Shown: in pieces, positions 35,294 through 43,796 of the stretch
Layout of the letters: each line of letters opens with the position of its first letter
Numbering within the stretch: position 1 is the stretch's first letter
From: Halobaculum sp. CBA1158
GTDB lineage: Archaea > Halobacteriota > Halobacteria > Halobacteriales > Haloferacaceae
Length of the DNA stretch: 64,000 nt
Direction of reading: 5' to 3'
Assembly: GCF_021431925.1 (NCBI RefSeq)
Contig: NZ_CP090371.1
Location: 868,001 to 932,000, forward strand
Notes under the pieces: generated by a model
What the model was told of the DNA's origin: nothing
What the model saw: the letters and a program-made list of their open reading frames with translations, nothing else
The model's database searches: none
Position numbers and translations under genes: made by a program

Positions 35294-36033
35294 GCGCCGC
35301 CGACACCCTCGTTCGCCGTCACCGCGTCGCTTGCGTCGTCGAGCGGCCGAACACGGACGCCCGCGGCGATCGCCTCCGGCAGACTCTGTTCGCGGTCGTG
35401 GCCGTCGTCGTCGGGGTCGGGTTCCGTGCTATCGCCGACGATCGCCACAGTCACCATCCCGAACGGCGCGATGTCCCGCACCTCGACGACTGTTCCGGGA
35501 GTGATCCCGGCGTCCTCGAGGTACTCCAACTCGTCGTCGTCGCGGTCGCTGACCCGCGCGATGACGACCCGACCGCCGACTCCGAAGTCGGTGAGCGGCA
35601 TCGCGTCGCTCTCGGCGGGCGGCGTGAGGTCGGCGCTCGGGATGGGATCGCCGTGCGGGTCGACCGCGGGATCGCCCAGCGCCTCGGCGACGCGGCGCTC
35701 GAACTCCTCGCTGATGTGGTGTTCGAGGGCGTCCGCCTCGTCGTGCACCTCGCTCCAGGAGTAATCGAGGTGCTCCGCGAGGTACGCCTCCAGCAGCCGG
35801 TGGTGCCGGAGCACCTCCAGCGCGACCGTTCGCCCCTCGTCGGTCAGCTCCGCACCCTTGTACTTCTCGCGCTCGACGAGGCCGTGCTCGGCCAGCGTCT
35901 CCAGCATGCTCGTCACGGTCGGCGGGGTCTTGCCCACTCGCTCGGCGATTGCCGAAGTCGACACCGGCGGCCCGTCCTCCATCTGGAGGACGTAGATAGC
36001 CTTCAGGTAGTCCTCCATCACGTCGCTCAACAT
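35290..36033 (-). CDS. DtxR/MntR family metal-dependent repressor
   Basis: 247 residues. N-terminal winged helix-turn-helix (MLSDVMEDYLKAIYVLQ; STSAIAERVGKTPPTVTSMLETLAEHGLV), then the metal-binding/dimerisation domain (RHHRLLEAYLAEHLDYSWSEVHDEADALEHHIS), whose His and Glu residues match the Mn2+/Fe2+ site. A C-terminal FeoA/SH3-like domain (about 150-230) has acidic extensions. It probably senses Mn2+ or Fe2+ and represses its own operon through the inverted repeat at 36048-36061. It overlaps the GDT1 transporter start by 4 nt. Confidence 0.94.
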   Translation of the reverse strand: MLSDVMEDYLKAIYVLQMEDGPPVSTSAIAERVGKTPPTVTSMLETLAEHGLVEREKYKGAELTDEGRTVALEVLRHHRLLEAYLAEHLDYSWSEVHDEADALEHHISEEFERRVAEALGDPAVDPHGDPIPSADLTPPAESDAMPLTDFGVGGRVVIARVSDRDDDELEYLEDAGITPGTVVEVRDIAPFGMVTVAIVGDSTEPDPDDDGHDREQSLPEAIAAGVRVRPLDDASDAVTANEGVGGA

Positions 36034-36047
36034 CTACGTGCTCGGGA

Positions 36048-36061
36048 TTAGACTCGTCTAA
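36048..36061. promoter_or_regulatory. Inverted-repeat operator upstream of the MntR-GDT1 operon
   Basis: TTAGACTCGTCTAA is a perfect 6-bp inverted repeat (TTAGAC / GTCTAA) with a 2-bp centre. It lies 15-28 nt before the regulator ATG, just downstream of an AT-rich TATTTCC box that could be TATA. DtxR-family operators typically have TTAG..CTAA ends, so this is a strong candidate for autoregulation. Confidence 0.65.
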
Positions 36062-36192
36062 CGGAAATAGTCAACGGCTCGAACGGCTCGGTTGACGGGT
36101 CTCGCGACGACGGTGGGGGCGGTCGGTAGCAGCCGGTAGCAGCCGGCGGCGGCCACCAGCGGTCCGCGGTCGGAGTTGTCGGCGACCGGCGC

Positions 36193-37377
36193 TCAGATCC
36201 CTTTCCCCATGAGGTGACTGCGGAGCACGTCGGGCGTCTTCACGCCGGCGTCGGGGTTGACGATCACGAGCTCGTCTTCGCCCGTGAGATCGCCCGTCTC
36301 CGCGAGGTGCCACGCGCCCGCGAGGGCGATCCCGCCCGCGCCGCCGACCTCGATGACCTCCGACTGCGCGACCGTGACGGCGCTCTCGAGGGCGTCGTCG
36401 TCCTCGACGGTCACGGTCGCGCCGTCGACCGACCGAAGGGCCGCCAGCGCGCGGTCGCCGCCGGCGGGGGCGTCGATCTCGGCCTCGCCGACGATCGTGT
36501 CCGGCGTCGCCCACGGCTCGACGGTGTCGGCCCCGGACTCGTGGGCCGTCGCGATCGGCGCGCAGCCGGCGGGCTGGACGGCGTACACGTCCGGGACCTC
36601 CGTCGCGAGGTCGAGTTCGACCAGGTCGCGCAGTCCGCGGGCGACGCCGACGACCAACTCGCCGGTGCTCGCGGGAACGACGACGGCGTCGGGGAGGTCG
36701 CCGTCGAACCTGCCGGCGTCGAGCAGTTCGTACGCGAGCGTCTTCGCGCCGTCGTGGCGGTACGGCGTCGTGAACTCCTGGAGGGAGTGGTACTCGGCGG
36801 CCAGCTGCTCGCCGACCGCGTCGGCGGCGTCGCCGTAGCGCCCGCCGACGACGCGCATGTCGCCGCCGTGGACGTTCACCATCGCCTTGTTCGAGAAGGC
36901 CGTGCGCGAGGGGACGAACGCGTACGACCGGAGGTCGGTCCGGCCGGCGTAGGCGGCGGCGGACTGCCCGGCGTTGCCGGCGGCGGCGAGCGCCAACGGC
37001 TCCAGTCCGCGCTCGGCGGCGGCGGTGACGGCGGGGCTCATTCCCCGGTCGACGAACGTTCCGGTCGGGTTGCGGCCCTCGTCTTTCACGAACGCGGCCG
37101 CGACGCCGAGTTCGTCGGCGAGACGGTCGGTCCGCACCAGCGGGGTGTCGCCCTCGCCCGCGGTGATCGCCGACTCCACCGGGAACGCGAGCAGGTCGCC
37201 GAAGCGGTACTGCCCCGGGGCGTCGCGGTCGCCGAACGCCGCGGGGTCGACCGCGTCGAGGTCGTACGTCGGCGTCAGCGGCGCGCCGCAGTCGGGACAG
37301 CGGCCGTGCTCGCCGACGCCGAACGTCTCCTCGCAGCCCGTGCACGCCAGCCCGTCGAACGCGTCCGTCGTCTGCAT
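36193..37377 (-). CDS. Threonine synthase-like PLP-fold protein lacking the catalytic lysine
   Basis: 394 residues. The N-terminal zinc ribbon (Cys12, 15, 27, 30) and fold-type II PLP domain match archaeal threonine synthases. The Lys that forms the Schiff base in the NPTGSFKDRG motif is Val109 here (RNPTGTFVDRGMS, codon 37051-37053 = GTC). The phosphate loop is replaced by ASTGELVVGVARG, and AAGNAGQSAAAYAG is kept. The protein may be non-catalytic, act on another ligand, or have moved its lysine. A genuine thrC would be expected elsewhere. The start ATG 37377 fits the zinc ribbon. Confidence 0.88.
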   Translation of the reverse strand: MQTTDAFDGLACTGCEETFGVGEHGRCPDCGAPLTPTYDLDAVDPAAFGDRDAPGQYRFGDLLAFPVESAITAGEGDTPLVRTDRLADELGVAAAFVKDEGRNPTGTFVDRGMSPAVTAAAERGLEPLALAAAGNAGQSAAAYAGRTDLRSYAFVPSRTAFSNKAMVNVHGGDMRVVGGRYGDAADAVGEQLAAEYHSLQEFTTPYRHDGAKTLAYELLDAGRFDGDLPDAVVVPASTGELVVGVARGLRDLVELDLATEVPDVYAVQPAGCAPIATAHESGADTVEPWATPDTIVGEAEIDAPAGGDRALAALRSVDGATVTVEDDDALESAVTVAQSEVIEVGGAGGIALAGAWHLAETGDLTGEDELVIVNPDAGVKTPDVLRSHLMGKGI

Positions 37378-37479
37378 TCGTCGGTGCTTGGGCGCGCCGC
37401 CGCAAGGATGTGCTGGTTCCGGTCGCGCCGAAGGGACGAGACCGGGTACGCCTTTGTGGGATCCGCTCCAAGCCGGCGT

Positions 37480-38784
37480 ATGTCGGATTCGCCGAAGGTC
37501 GTCGTCGCGGGCGCGGGGCTGGCCGGACTCGTCGCGGCCCGTCACCTCGCCGAAGGGGGTGCGGACGTCACTGTGTATGAGCGCCGCGGCGAGGTGGGCG
37601 GCCGCGTTCGCTCGCGCCGCGAGGACGGCTTCACGCTCGACCGCGGCTTTCAGGTGCTGTTCACCGGCTACCCGGCCGTCCGGCGGGAACTCGACCTCGA
37701 GGCGCTCGACCTCAGGGAGTTCCGTCCCGGCGCGGTCATCTGCTCGGGCGAGGCCGGCACCCGGAGCGTGCTCTCGGACCCGGTACGGGATCCGCGCTCG
37801 CTCCTCGAGTCGCTGTTCAACCGTCGGGTGACGACGACCGACAAGCTCCGGACGCTCGCGCTGCGGCAGGACCTCCGCGGACGCGACGAGTCGTGGTTCT
37901 TCGCCGGTCCCGACGCCTCGATCCGGGAGTACCTCCGCGAGTGGGGGTTCTCGCGCAAGTACGTCGAGAACTTCGTCGCCCCGTTCTACGGCGGCATCAC
38001 GCTCGACCGATCGCTGTCGACGTCCAAGCACGTGTTCGCGTACACCTTCCGCGCGCTCTCGGCGGGCGAGATCGCGGTGCCGGCGGCGGGGATGGGCGCG
38101 GTCTCCGAGCAGCTTCGCGCCCGCGCCGAGGCCGCCGGAGCCGAGGTCGTCACCGGCGAGGGCGTCGAGGGGATCGACCGCGACGGCGACGACGGGGGTC
38201 GGGACGACGGCGTCACCGTCGAGACGACGGAGCGCGCCGTCGGGGCCGACGCCGCGGTCGTCGCGACCGACCCCCGGACGGCCCGGGACCTGACCGACGT
38301 GGAGGCGATCCCGACCGACGGCGTCCCCTCGACGACGCAGTACTACCGCCTACCCGATTCGGTTCCGATCTCGACCGGGCGAAAGATCCTCCTCAACGCC
38401 GACGGCCCGTCGCCGAACGTGGTCGTTCCTCTGACCGATGTCGCCCCCGAGTACGCGCCCGACGGCGAGCAGCTGCTGTGTGCGACGTTCCTGGGCGAGC
38501 CGTCGCTCGACCGCGACGCCGCCGACCTCGCGGCCGACACACGGGCGGCGCTGGACGCGTGGTATCCCGAACGCAGCGTCGACCGACTGGAGCCGATCCG
38601 CACCGATCGGATCGCGTTCGCGCAGTTCGCCCAGCCCCCCGGCGTTCACCCGGAACTTCCGGACACGACCGACCCCGAGGGGCCGGTGTATCTCGCGGGC
38701 GACTACACGGAGTGGTCGTCGATTCAGGGCGCGATGGAGAGCGGCCGGCTCGCGGCCGACGCGGCGTCGGACAGACCGGTCTGA
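37480..38784 (+). CDS. FAD-dependent amine oxidase/protoporphyrinogen-oxidase-like protein
   Basis: 434 residues. The dinucleotide-binding VVVAGAGLAGLVAARHLAEGG (5-25) and the following YERRGEVGGRVRSRREDGFTLDRGFQV are typical of FAD amine oxidases, phytoene desaturases and protoporphyrinogen oxidases. The C-terminal FAD motif YLAGDYTEWSSIQGAMESG completes the fold. Haloarchaeal members of this type are sometimes annotated phytoene desaturase-like or HemG-like; the substrate is not decided. The start ATG 37480 was taken where similarity begins; the long open frame before it is a shadow. It is divergent from the threonine-synthase-like gene. Confidence 0.9.
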   Translation: MSDSPKVVVAGAGLAGLVAARHLAEGGADVTVYERRGEVGGRVRSRREDGFTLDRGFQVLFTGYPAVRRELDLEALDLREFRPGAVICSGEAGTRSVLSDPVRDPRSLLESLFNRRVTTTDKLRTLALRQDLRGRDESWFFAGPDASIREYLREWGFSRKYVENFVAPFYGGITLDRSLSTSKHVFAYTFRALSAGEIAVPAAGMGAVSEQLRARAEAAGAEVVTGEGVEGIDRDGDDGGRDDGVTVETTERAVGADAAVVATDPRTARDLTDVEAIPTDGVPSTTQYYRLPDSVPISTGRKILLNADGPSPNVVVPLTDVAPEYAPDGEQLLCATFLGEPSLDRDAADLAADTRAALDAWYPERSVDRLEPIRTDRIAFAQFAQPPGVHPELPDTTDPEGPVYLAGDYTEWSSIQGAMESGRLAADAASDRPV

Positions 38785-38804
38785 CCCGTCCGCGGCCGCG
38801 CCGG

Positions 38805-40490
38805 TCACTCCTCGATGGGCCTCGACGACACGTCGAACACCGTGAGGAACCGCCGGACCGCCTCGTCGGTCCCCACGATCACCAGCCGGTCGTCCGCCTC
38901 GATCCGCCGGTCGGGGTCGAGGCTCATCGTCAGGTCGCCGCCGCGCTCGACCGCGATGACGCGACAGCCGGTCCGCTCGTAGATGCCGCTGTCGGCGAGC
39001 GTCTTCCCCGCGAACGGCTCGGCGGACACGCGGTCGATCCGGATCTGGCTGCCCGCGCCGATCACGTCCTCGCCGCGGAGTTCTCGGGCCACCATCCGGG
39101 CGCTGATCCGGGGTACCGAGAGCACGTAGTCAGCGCCCGCGCGAAGCGCCTTCGTCGTCGCCTTCGCGTCGCTCATCCGTACGAGTATCTCGATGTCGGG
39201 GTTCAGCGACCGCGCGAGTACGGCGGTCAACAGCGCAGCCGAGTCGTCCGGGACACACACCAGGATGACACCGGCGTCCTCGACGCCCGCCTCGCGGAGG
39301 ACCTCGCGGGTCGACACGTCGCCGACCACGTCCACGCCGGGTCCATCGACCACGTCGACGGTCGTCACCGGTACGCTGGGCTCGCCTTCGACCACCGACA
39401 GCGCCGCGTTCCCGACCTCCCCGAGCCCCGCGATGACGACGCCCTCGTCGCGGCCGCGGGGGCGCACCGGTCGGGCCGTCTCCCCGAGTTCCTCCAGCGC
39501 CTCGTGGTCGCCGGACACGAGCAGGACCGTGTTCGGACCGATGACCGAATCGGGATCGGGCGGGAGTTGGAGCTCGCCGTCGATCCACGCGCCCACGACG
39601 TTTGCGCCCGTCCGCTCGCGGATGCGCGAGTTCCGGATGCTGACGCCGTCGAGAGAACTCCCCCGGCTGACGGAGATCTCCGTCACCTCCAGTCCCTCGG
39701 CGACGCCGACCGTGTCGTGGAGCTCCGAGGTGTACAGCGACATCGCCTTCCGCGCGAGGCGTTGCCCGAGGACCGCACGCGGTGAGACGACGCTGTCGGA
39801 GCCGCTGGCGAGCAGTACGTCCCGCAGGGAACTGTCGTCGGTCAGCGTGATGATCTCCACGTCGGGGCGGAGCGACCGAATCGTGAGGATGGTGTCCACG
39901 TTCGCCTCGTCGGCGTCGGTGATGACCGCCCGAGCGTTCCCGATGCTCGCGCGCTCGAACGCCGAACTCTCCTGCGGGGAGCCGTGGATCGCGGAGTAGC
40001 CCTCGTCCGAGAGGTCGATCGCCTCCTCCTCGTCGGAGGAGATGAGCACGTAGTCGATGCCGAGCTGTTCGAGCTCGTCGAGCAGCACCGCGGAGTCGCG
40101 GCGGTACTCGCAGACGATCACGTGGTCGTGCTTGGGCGACAGCCGGCTGTCGAGGTCGATCTCCGCGCCGGTGAACAGCGGAATCACGATCACCCGGAGG
40201 GTGAAAAAGCCGACGCCGATGCCGCTGAGCTGCATGAACACCATGAAGAGGTTCATCCACGGCGACTCCCACGGCGAGTCGGCACCGTACCCGGTCGTCG
40301 TCATCGTCTCCGTGACCGTCTGGAACGACCGGAAGATCGACTGCGGCCGTCCCTCCAGTACGCTCATTCCGGTGTTGTAGATGACCGTGTACGTCAGCAC
40401 GAGCGCGGTCAGTCCGAACAGGTAGTAGATGATGAGCCGACTCCGGCGTGAGAGGTCGTCGTATCGCGACGACCACGGGATCCAGGCCAT
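38805..40490 (-). CDS. Potassium channel with tandem RCK (TrkA) domains
   Basis: 561 residues. Two membrane helices (about 18-40 and 80-105) flank a pore loop with the K+ selectivity filter TTTGYG (64-69). The cytosolic part has two full RCK modules: TrkA_N about 118-240 (VIVCEYRRDSAVLLDELEQLG), TrkA_C about 260-330, TrkA_N about 345-465 (VVIAGLGEVGNAALSVVEGE) and TrkA_C about 475-555. This is a MthK-like plan with the duplicated RCK within one chain. It lies 120 nt downstream of trkH on the same strand. Confidence 0.93.
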   Translation of the reverse strand: MAWIPWSSRYDDLSRRSRLIIYYLFGLTALVLTYTVIYNTGMSVLEGRPQSIFRSFQTVTETMTTTGYGADSPWESPWMNLFMVFMQLSGIGVGFFTLRVIVIPLFTGAEIDLDSRLSPKHDHVIVCEYRRDSAVLLDELEQLGIDYVLISSDEEEAIDLSDEGYSAIHGSPQESSAFERASIGNARAVITDADEANVDTILTIRSLRPDVEIITLTDDSSLRDVLLASGSDSVVSPRAVLGQRLARKAMSLYTSELHDTVGVAEGLEVTEISVSRGSSLDGVSIRNSRIRERTGANVVGAWIDGELQLPPDPDSVIGPNTVLLVSGDHEALEELGETARPVRPRGRDEGVVIAGLGEVGNAALSVVEGEPSVPVTTVDVVDGPGVDVVGDVSTREVLREAGVEDAGVILVCVPDDSAALLTAVLARSLNPDIEILVRMSDAKATTKALRAGADYVLSVPRISARMVARELRGEDVIGAGSQIRIDRVSAEPFAGKTLADSGIYERTGCRVIAVERGGDLTMSLDPDRRIEADDRLVIVGTDEAVRRFLTVFDVSSRPIEE

Positions 40491-40610
40491 GAGGACTGTC
40501 CCCCGCTTGCGGGGCCTCCTACGAATCAGTTTCTGCCGAGCCCGCCGATGGATCCGGGTTCAGGCCGCCGATCGCGGACGCGTCGATCGGGGAACCTCGA
40601 CCGCCGGCGC

Positions 40611-42158
40611 TCACCGACTCCAGAACGCCGGCGTGAACACGACCAGCACCGAGAGCACCTCCAGCCGTCCGATCCACATCAGGAACACCATGTAGAGCTT
40701 CGCCGGAACGGAAAACGGCAGGAAGCTGTTCATCGGCCCGACGGGACCGAAGCCCGGGCCGACGTTCCCGAGCGTCGCGATCGCGACGCTCATCGCCTCC
40801 AGTCCGGACAGGGACAGACCCGCGGTACGGAGGCTGTCGAGGTACAGCAGGACCGTCGAGAGCGCGAACAGCAGGAGAAACAGTACGATGAACACGAACA
40901 CGTCCCGGACGGTGTCGTCCTCGACGACCTCCGTAGTGAGCCGGATCGGCCTGACGGCCTCGGGGTGAACGGAGGTGAAAAGCGCCCGCCCGATCTCCTT
41001 TCGGACGAGCACCCAGCGGACGATCTTGATCGACCCGGCGGCAGACCCCGCGGACCCGCCGAGGAAGTACGCGAACAGGAGGATCGTCTGCGCGGAGGGC
41101 TCCCACGTGTTGAAGTCCATGCTCGCGTACCCGGTCGTTGTGACGATCGCGAGCACCTGAAACAGGCCCTGTCGGAGCGCGTTCTCGAGGTTCCCCGGGA
41201 TCGGATCGACGTTCGCGGGCGTCTCGGCGAGGCCGACGCCGAGGAACAACAGCGCCGAGACGACCGTCCCGAACGCAACCATCGCGAGGAGGTATCCGCG
41301 GAACTCGACGTTGTCAATCAGCCTGCGGGGTTCCCCGCGCAGGACGTACCAGAACAGCGCGAAGTTCGTCCCGGCGACGATCATGAACGGCATCATCGCC
41401 CACTGGACCGCCGGCGCGAACGCCTCGGCGCTGCGGGCCTCCGGCGAGAAACCCCCGGTAGGCAGCGTCGTGAGCGCGTGGGCGACCGCGTTGTAGAGGT
41501 CCATGTTCGGCGCGACGCCCGCCAGGAACAGGACGTAATAGACGACGGCCGCAAGCAGCGTGAAGCCGGCGTAGATCCCCCACAGCGCGCGCGCCGTCTC
41601 CTGGATCCGCGGCGTCAGCTTCTCCAGCGACAGGCCGGGCGCTTCCTCGCGCATGATCTGCGCCCCGCCGACCGACAGCTGCGGGAGGATGGCGACCATC
41701 AACACGAGGATCCCCATCCCGCCGAGCCACTGGGTGAGCTGTCGCCACATGAGGATCGCGCGCCCGTGGCGCTCGATCGAGATCTCCCCGAGGACGGTCG
41801 CGCCCGTCGTCGTGAAGCCGCTCATGCTCTCGAAGAGGGCGTTGACCGGGCTCGCGACGGTTCCAGTCCCGGCGACGAGGTACGGCACAGTCCCCGCCGC
41901 CGGCACGAGCAGCCACGCGAGGCTGACCAGGAGAAACCCCTCCCGGTTTCCGAGTTCGCCGTCGCCGCGGACGCGCTCCATGAGGGTCCCCGCACCGACC
42001 ATGACGACGCTCGTCGCCACGAACGGCAGCGGGTCCTCACCGTAATACAGCGCGAGCGCCAGCGGGAACAGCGGGGTGACGCCGATGTATTTGAGGACCG
42101 TCCCGACGGAGGCGACGCTTACCCGGTAGTCGACGTGGGCGCTTGGCAGACTGACCAT
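40611..42158 (-). CDS. trkH: Trk/Ktr potassium uptake membrane subunit TrkH
   Basis: 515 residues with four pore-loop repeats: FESMSGFTTTGATVL, AHALTTLPTGGFSPE, QGLFQVLAIVTTTGYASMDF and VAIATLGNVGPGFG, each with the selectivity glycine. This is the K+-translocating subunit. A TrkA partner is expected; the Lrp-TrkA_C fusion upstream and the RCK channel downstream form a K+ homeostasis cluster, central to haloarchaeal salt-in osmoadaptation. The hydrophobic profile is that of a full-length transporter. Confidence 0.95.
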   Translation of the reverse strand: MVSLPSAHVDYRVSVASVGTVLKYIGVTPLFPLALALYYGEDPLPFVATSVVMVGAGTLMERVRGDGELGNREGFLLVSLAWLLVPAAGTVPYLVAGTGTVASPVNALFESMSGFTTTGATVLGEISIERHGRAILMWRQLTQWLGGMGILVLMVAILPQLSVGGAQIMREEAPGLSLEKLTPRIQETARALWGIYAGFTLLAAVVYYVLFLAGVAPNMDLYNAVAHALTTLPTGGFSPEARSAEAFAPAVQWAMMPFMIVAGTNFALFWYVLRGEPRRLIDNVEFRGYLLAMVAFGTVVSALLFLGVGLAETPANVDPIPGNLENALRQGLFQVLAIVTTTGYASMDFNTWEPSAQTILLFAYFLGGSAGSAAGSIKIVRWVLVRKEIGRALFTSVHPEAVRPIRLTTEVVEDDTVRDVFVFIVLFLLLFALSTVLLYLDSLRTAGLSLSGLEAMSVAIATLGNVGPGFGPVGPMNSFLPFSVPAKLYMVFLMWIGRLEVLSVLVVFTPAFWSR

Positions 42159-42260
42159 CGAATGACTGTATCGATCGACGGGTGACGGATGGTCGTTTCG
42201 GGACGGCGCGACGCCGGCGACGCTCGCCGTGCGAACGTGCGCCCCGGGTCCGACCGTGGG

Positions 42261-43019
42261 TCAGCTCTCGCGGTCCGCGTCCGTCACGAACGCCTCGACC
42301 ACGCCGGCGGTGTCGCCGCTGCGGGACAGCACCGTGACGATGTCGTCCGGACGGACCTCGGTCGTCCCGTGCGGGGTCAGCACCCTGTCGTCGCGCTCGA
42401 CGGCGACGACGAGCGCGTCGTCGTCGAGGACCCCCTCGCGGACCGCCTCGGCCAGCGTGAGCCCGACGATCGGTGCGCCCGCCTGGGCGGTCACGTCGAC
42501 GACGTTGGCGTCGCCCGCAAGGCTGATGAAGTCCGTGGCGTCGTCGATCGCGACGCCGTCGTCGGGTCCGAAGGGACCGAACGGTCCGGTGGTCTCGGCC
42601 TCCACGAGCGTCTCGTCCTCGACCTCGATACCGAGCTTCGAGAGCGCCCGTGTGATACGACGGAGTGCCTCGGTGTCCTCGCCGACGGCCAGCACGTGGA
42701 GGTTCCGGCGACCGGTCATCAGCTCGCGGACGTTGATAACCCCGGGGACGGATCCGGCGTCCCGCGCCAGCGGCTTCCGCTCGGAGACCGGTACCGTGCA
42801 AACGTAGAGGTTCGTCAGATAGCCGTCCGCCCGCTCGAAGTCGACGCCGACGGTGTAGTTGCGGATGATGCCGTGTTCCTCGAGCTGGTTGATCCGGTTT
42901 CGGATAGTCCCCGGCGAGACGTTCACCTGGTCTGCGATCGCCGGGGCGGACGTGTTTCGTGCGTCGCGCATCAGCTCGTAGATGATACGCCGATCGATCT
43001 GGTCGAGACGGTACCCCAT
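42261..43019 (-). CDS. Lrp/AsnC regulator fused to a TrkA_C (RCK_C) domain
   Basis: 252 residues. N-terminal AsnC helix-turn-helix (MGYRLDQIDRRIIYELMRDA; APAIADQVNVSPGTIRNRINQLEEHGIIRN), the Lrp sensory fold (VRELMTGRRNLHVLAVGED), then a C-terminal RCK_C domain (about 170-245; VVDVTAQAGAPIVGLTLAEA, DDIVTVLSRSGD). RCK_C domains bind ions or nucleotides, so a K+ or cyclic-dinucleotide responsive repressor of the adjoining trkH and channel genes is a good inference. It is divergent from the UspA/permease unit. Confidence 0.93.
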   Translation of the reverse strand: MGYRLDQIDRRIIYELMRDARNTSAPAIADQVNVSPGTIRNRINQLEEHGIIRNYTVGVDFERADGYLTNLYVCTVPVSERKPLARDAGSVPGVINVRELMTGRRNLHVLAVGEDTEALRRITRALSKLGIEVEDETLVEAETTGPFGPFGPDDGVAIDDATDFISLAGDANVVDVTAQAGAPIVGLTLAEAVREGVLDDDALVVAVERDDRVLTPHGTTEVRPDDIVTVLSRSGDTAGVVEAFVTDADRES

Positions 43020-43300
43020 ACCCCACGCTCGCCGGGTGTGCTCTTATGAATCCGGGATCCTCGTCGCTCGCCGAGAGATACTTATTCGACAAATTAACGA
43101 CGTTGGATTACTGAAAGCGCAACCAGATCGGCATTATTATGCGTATGACGGATCGAACGCGGATATGACCGACCGAATACCGGGACGACGAATACGACCG
43201 ACCACGCCGCACGGTGGCGCTCCCGACGGAGCGCGTCCTCGAACGGGGGGTCGATCCCCACCGTTGGACGGATCGACAGCCTCGAGGGGTGTGTAGCGCG
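43020..43300. other. Divergent promoter region of Lrp-TrkA_C and UspA genes
   Basis: 281 bases. An AT-rich zone at 43075-43140 contains ATACTTATTCGAC and ATTATTATGCG, possible TATA elements for both directions. A perfect hairpin GCGCTCC-CGAC-GGAGCGC at 43217-43234 falls in the probable leader of the UspA transcript. Leader length would be about 140-200 nt, unusual for haloarchaea. Confidence 0.45.
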
Positions 43301-43731
43301 ATGTCGCTCCTGAGTCACGTCGTCCTCCCGGTCGCGAGCGACGACGACGCGGAGAAGACGTGTGCGGCGATCCGACCGCATCTGGCGGGTGTCGACCACG
43401 TCACCGCCGTCCACGTCATCGAGAAGGGCGGGGGGTCGTCGACAAAGCGCCGGTGGCGAAACGCCGGAGCGACGCCGAGGAGTTCCTCGAAATCGTCGAG
43501 TCGTCCCTGCCCGGGGACGTGACCGTGAACACGCGGATCGCGTTCGGGACCGACATCGTCGAGACGATCTTCGAGGAGTCGAGGGCCGTCGACGCGACCG
43601 CGGTCGCGTTCCGTCCCCGAGGAGGCAGTCGGATCGTTCGGTTCCTCGCCGGCGACACCGCGAACAAGCTCGTGACCGATCCGGCCCTCCCGGTCGTCTC
43701 GTTGCCGAAGCCGGCGGAGGTGTCCGAATGA
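43301..43731 (+). pseudogene. UspA family protein, reading frame broken at a G6 tract
   Basis: The N-terminus (MSLLSHVVLPVASDDDAEKT...HVIEKGGG) reads in one frame until the homopolymer 43430-43435 (six G). The rest (VVDKAPVAKRRSDAEEFLEI... to DPALPVVSLPKPAEVSE) continues in another frame. One extra G would restore a normal UspA protein of about 143 residues with the typical FGTDIVETIF and GDTANKLVTDPALPVV parts. It is either a true frameshift, a phase-variable site or a sequencing error. The downstream frame ends at 43731, overlapping a micro-ORF. Confidence 0.8.
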
Positions 43732-43796
43732 GTCCGGAGCCGATCCCGACCGCCTCGGCCGACTCGGTCGCTTCGGTCGTCGAGGGCTCGAGATGA
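43728..43796 (+). CDS. Possible 22-codon coupling ORF between UspA and permease
   Basis: ATG 43728 overlaps the UspA TGA (ATGA) and its own TGA overlaps the permease ATG at 43793 (ATGA again). The peptide would start MSPEPIPTAS and is Ser/Ala-rich. It may be only a translational coupling device, or a chance frame. No similarity is recognised. Confidence 0.3.
   Translation: MSPEPIPTASADSVASVVEGSR

Noticed and set aside
36214-37479. Long N-terminal extension of the FAD oxidoreductase
   Set aside because: The stretch is antisense to the threonine-synthase-like gene and has no similarity; the FAD motif starts right after ATG 37480.
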